The notes under the pieces were generated by a model. It did no database searches and had not been told where the DNA came from. It worked only from the letters and a program-made list of their open reading frames with translations. A stretch of 5,609 bases of DNA from Cyclobacteriaceae bacterium. GTDB lineage: Bacteria > Bacteroidota > Bacteroidia > Cytophagales > Cyclobacteriaceae. Both the position numbers and the translations under genes were made by a program. Of the stretch, positions 4,883-5,609 are shown piece by piece (position 1 is the stretch's first letter; the number at the start of each line of letters is the position of its first letter). The DNA is taken from assembly GCA_015492915.1 (NCBI GenBank), contig WGED01000101.1, positions 1-5,609 of the forward strand, in the 5' to 3' direction.

Positions 4883-5609
4883 TTAATGAATAAATAATGA
4901 ACTAATTGATCTGTTTGTATGAATTTTCTTAATGCCCATGGCAAACAGCTTTGCCACGCTGAGCACTTTTATTTTTTCGCTTTCTCTGTATACCGGGATG
5001 GTGTCTGTAACGACCAATTCCTCCAATGCAGAATTCTCGATATTTTCATAGGCATTGCCCGACAGTACGGGATGTGTCGCTATGGCCCTGACAGAGCGGG
5101 CGCCTTCTTCCATCAGTATAATGCTCGCCTTTGCCATGGTGCCACCTGTGTCGATGAGGTCGTCGATGAGGATCACATCCCTGTCTTTCACATCACCGAT
5201 CACTCTCATGCTTGCTATCTCATTGGCGCGTTTCCTGTACTTGTCGATCACCACCATATCCACCTCAAAATGCTTGGCAAAAAAGCGTGCCCGCTTGGTG
5301 CCTCCCACATCAGGAGATGCTATCAGCAGATTGTCGGGTTCGAGATCGAGGCTCTTGACATAAGGCACAAAAATGAACGAGCTGTGTAAATGATCTAACG
5401 GGATATCGAAAAATCCCTGTATCTGGCCGGCATGCAACTCCATAGTCATGATCCTGTCAGCGCCTGATGCTGTGATCAGGTTGGCGACGAGCTTGGCGCC
5501 GATGGCCACCCTGGGGCGGTCTTTCCTGTCTTGCCGGGCATAACCGAAATAAGGAATTACAACAGTCACGTATTTGGCGCTGGCCCTTTTGGCAGCATCA
5601 ATCATGAGG
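4883..5609 (-). CDS. prs: Ribose-phosphate pyrophosphokinase (PRPP synthetase), 5' end outside window
   Basis: Prs transfers pyrophosphate from ATP to ribose 5-phosphate, making PRPP for purine, pyrimidine, histidine and NAD synthesis. The frame is open to the right edge, so the start is missing. Numbered from the in-window Met (codon 5605-5603), 240 residues are seen; class I enzymes have about 310-317, so roughly 70-75 N-terminal residues lie outside. Key parts present are YFGYARQDRKDR (19-30), LHAGQIQGFF (57-66) with the ATP-site His58, SPDVGGTKRAR (97-107), the catalytic flexible loop DKYRKRAN (121-128) with Lys122 and Arg124, the PRPP-binding loop DDLIDTGGT (148-156), and a complete C-terminus, SISSLF-IH. 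The Met at 5605 is internal, not the start: homologs continue upstream, and the codon before it (Leu) fits that alignment. It is followed after 12 bp by rplY. Confidence 0.96.
   Translation of the reverse strand, partial: LMIDAAKRASAKYVTVVIPYFGYARQDRKDRPRVAIGAKLVANLITASGADRIMTMELHAGQIQGFFDIPLDHLHSSFIFVPYVKSLDLEPDNLLIASPDVGGTKRARFFAKHFEVDMVVIDKYRKRANEIASMRVIGDVKDRDVILIDDLIDTGGTMAKASIILMEEGARSVRAIATHPVLSGNAYENIENSALEELVVTDTIPVYRESEKIKVLSVAKLFAMGIKKIHTNRSISSLFIH

Noticed and set aside
4919..5389. 156-codon plus-strand frame opposite prs, and a second at 5055-5363
   Set aside because: They lie antisense to the conserved prs catalytic core, where constraint on prs keeps stops out; His/Cys-rich composition and no recognisable domain.

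Overview
The window looks like a housekeeping stretch of a Bacteroidota (Bacteroidetes) chromosome. Three things point there. Promoter-like sites match the Bacteroidetes -7 element TAnnTTTG. Start codons are preceded by A/T-rich leaders rather than Shine-Dalgarno sequences. The proteins also resemble Bacteroidetes forms: a 73-residue DUF2795 protein beginning MYWTLELASYLED, and a MacB/FtsX-type permease with a KWPY...PWWEY segment. A Chitinophagales- or Sphingobacteriales-like member would fit, but I cannot fix the lineage without a search.

Layout, left to right. Positions 1-211 hold an unresolved stop-free frame on the minus strand and a good promoter reading right. The short acidic DUF2795 gene (212-433, +) follows. 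It converges on ispD (467-1156, -), and a long hairpin at the junction includes the last ispD codons. Upstream of ispD on the same strand is queA (1191-2237, -), with a terminator-like hairpin between the two that touches the ispD start codon. A 114-bp divergent gap carries a queA promoter element and an AT-rich inverted repeat. An orphan ABC-transporter permease (2352-3608, +) then runs into pth (3605-4162, -), with the two stop codons overlapping by 4 bp. A very strong minus-strand terminator separates pth from rplY (bL25/Ctc, 4244-4870, -), which lies 12 bp downstream of prs (4883 to beyond the right edge, -).

Functions. Prs makes PRPP. The Ctc form of bL25 binds 5S rRNA in the large ribosomal subunit. 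Pth recycles peptidyl-tRNA. QueA makes the queuosine precursor epoxyqueuosine at tRNA position 34. IspD catalyses the cytidylyl step of the MEP isoprenoid pathway. The order prs-ctc-pth is a known conserved bacterial gene cluster (for example in Bacillus subtilis), so the minus-strand block reads as an old translation/nucleotide neighbourhood. The permease is the only membrane transport gene, and its ATPase is not in the window.

I see no mobile element, CRISPR array, rRNA or tRNA, and no convincing undescribed system. The points worth a second look are regulatory: terminator-like hairpins directly before two start codons, a forced non-ATG start on the permease, overlapping convergent gene ends, and the unresolved left edge.
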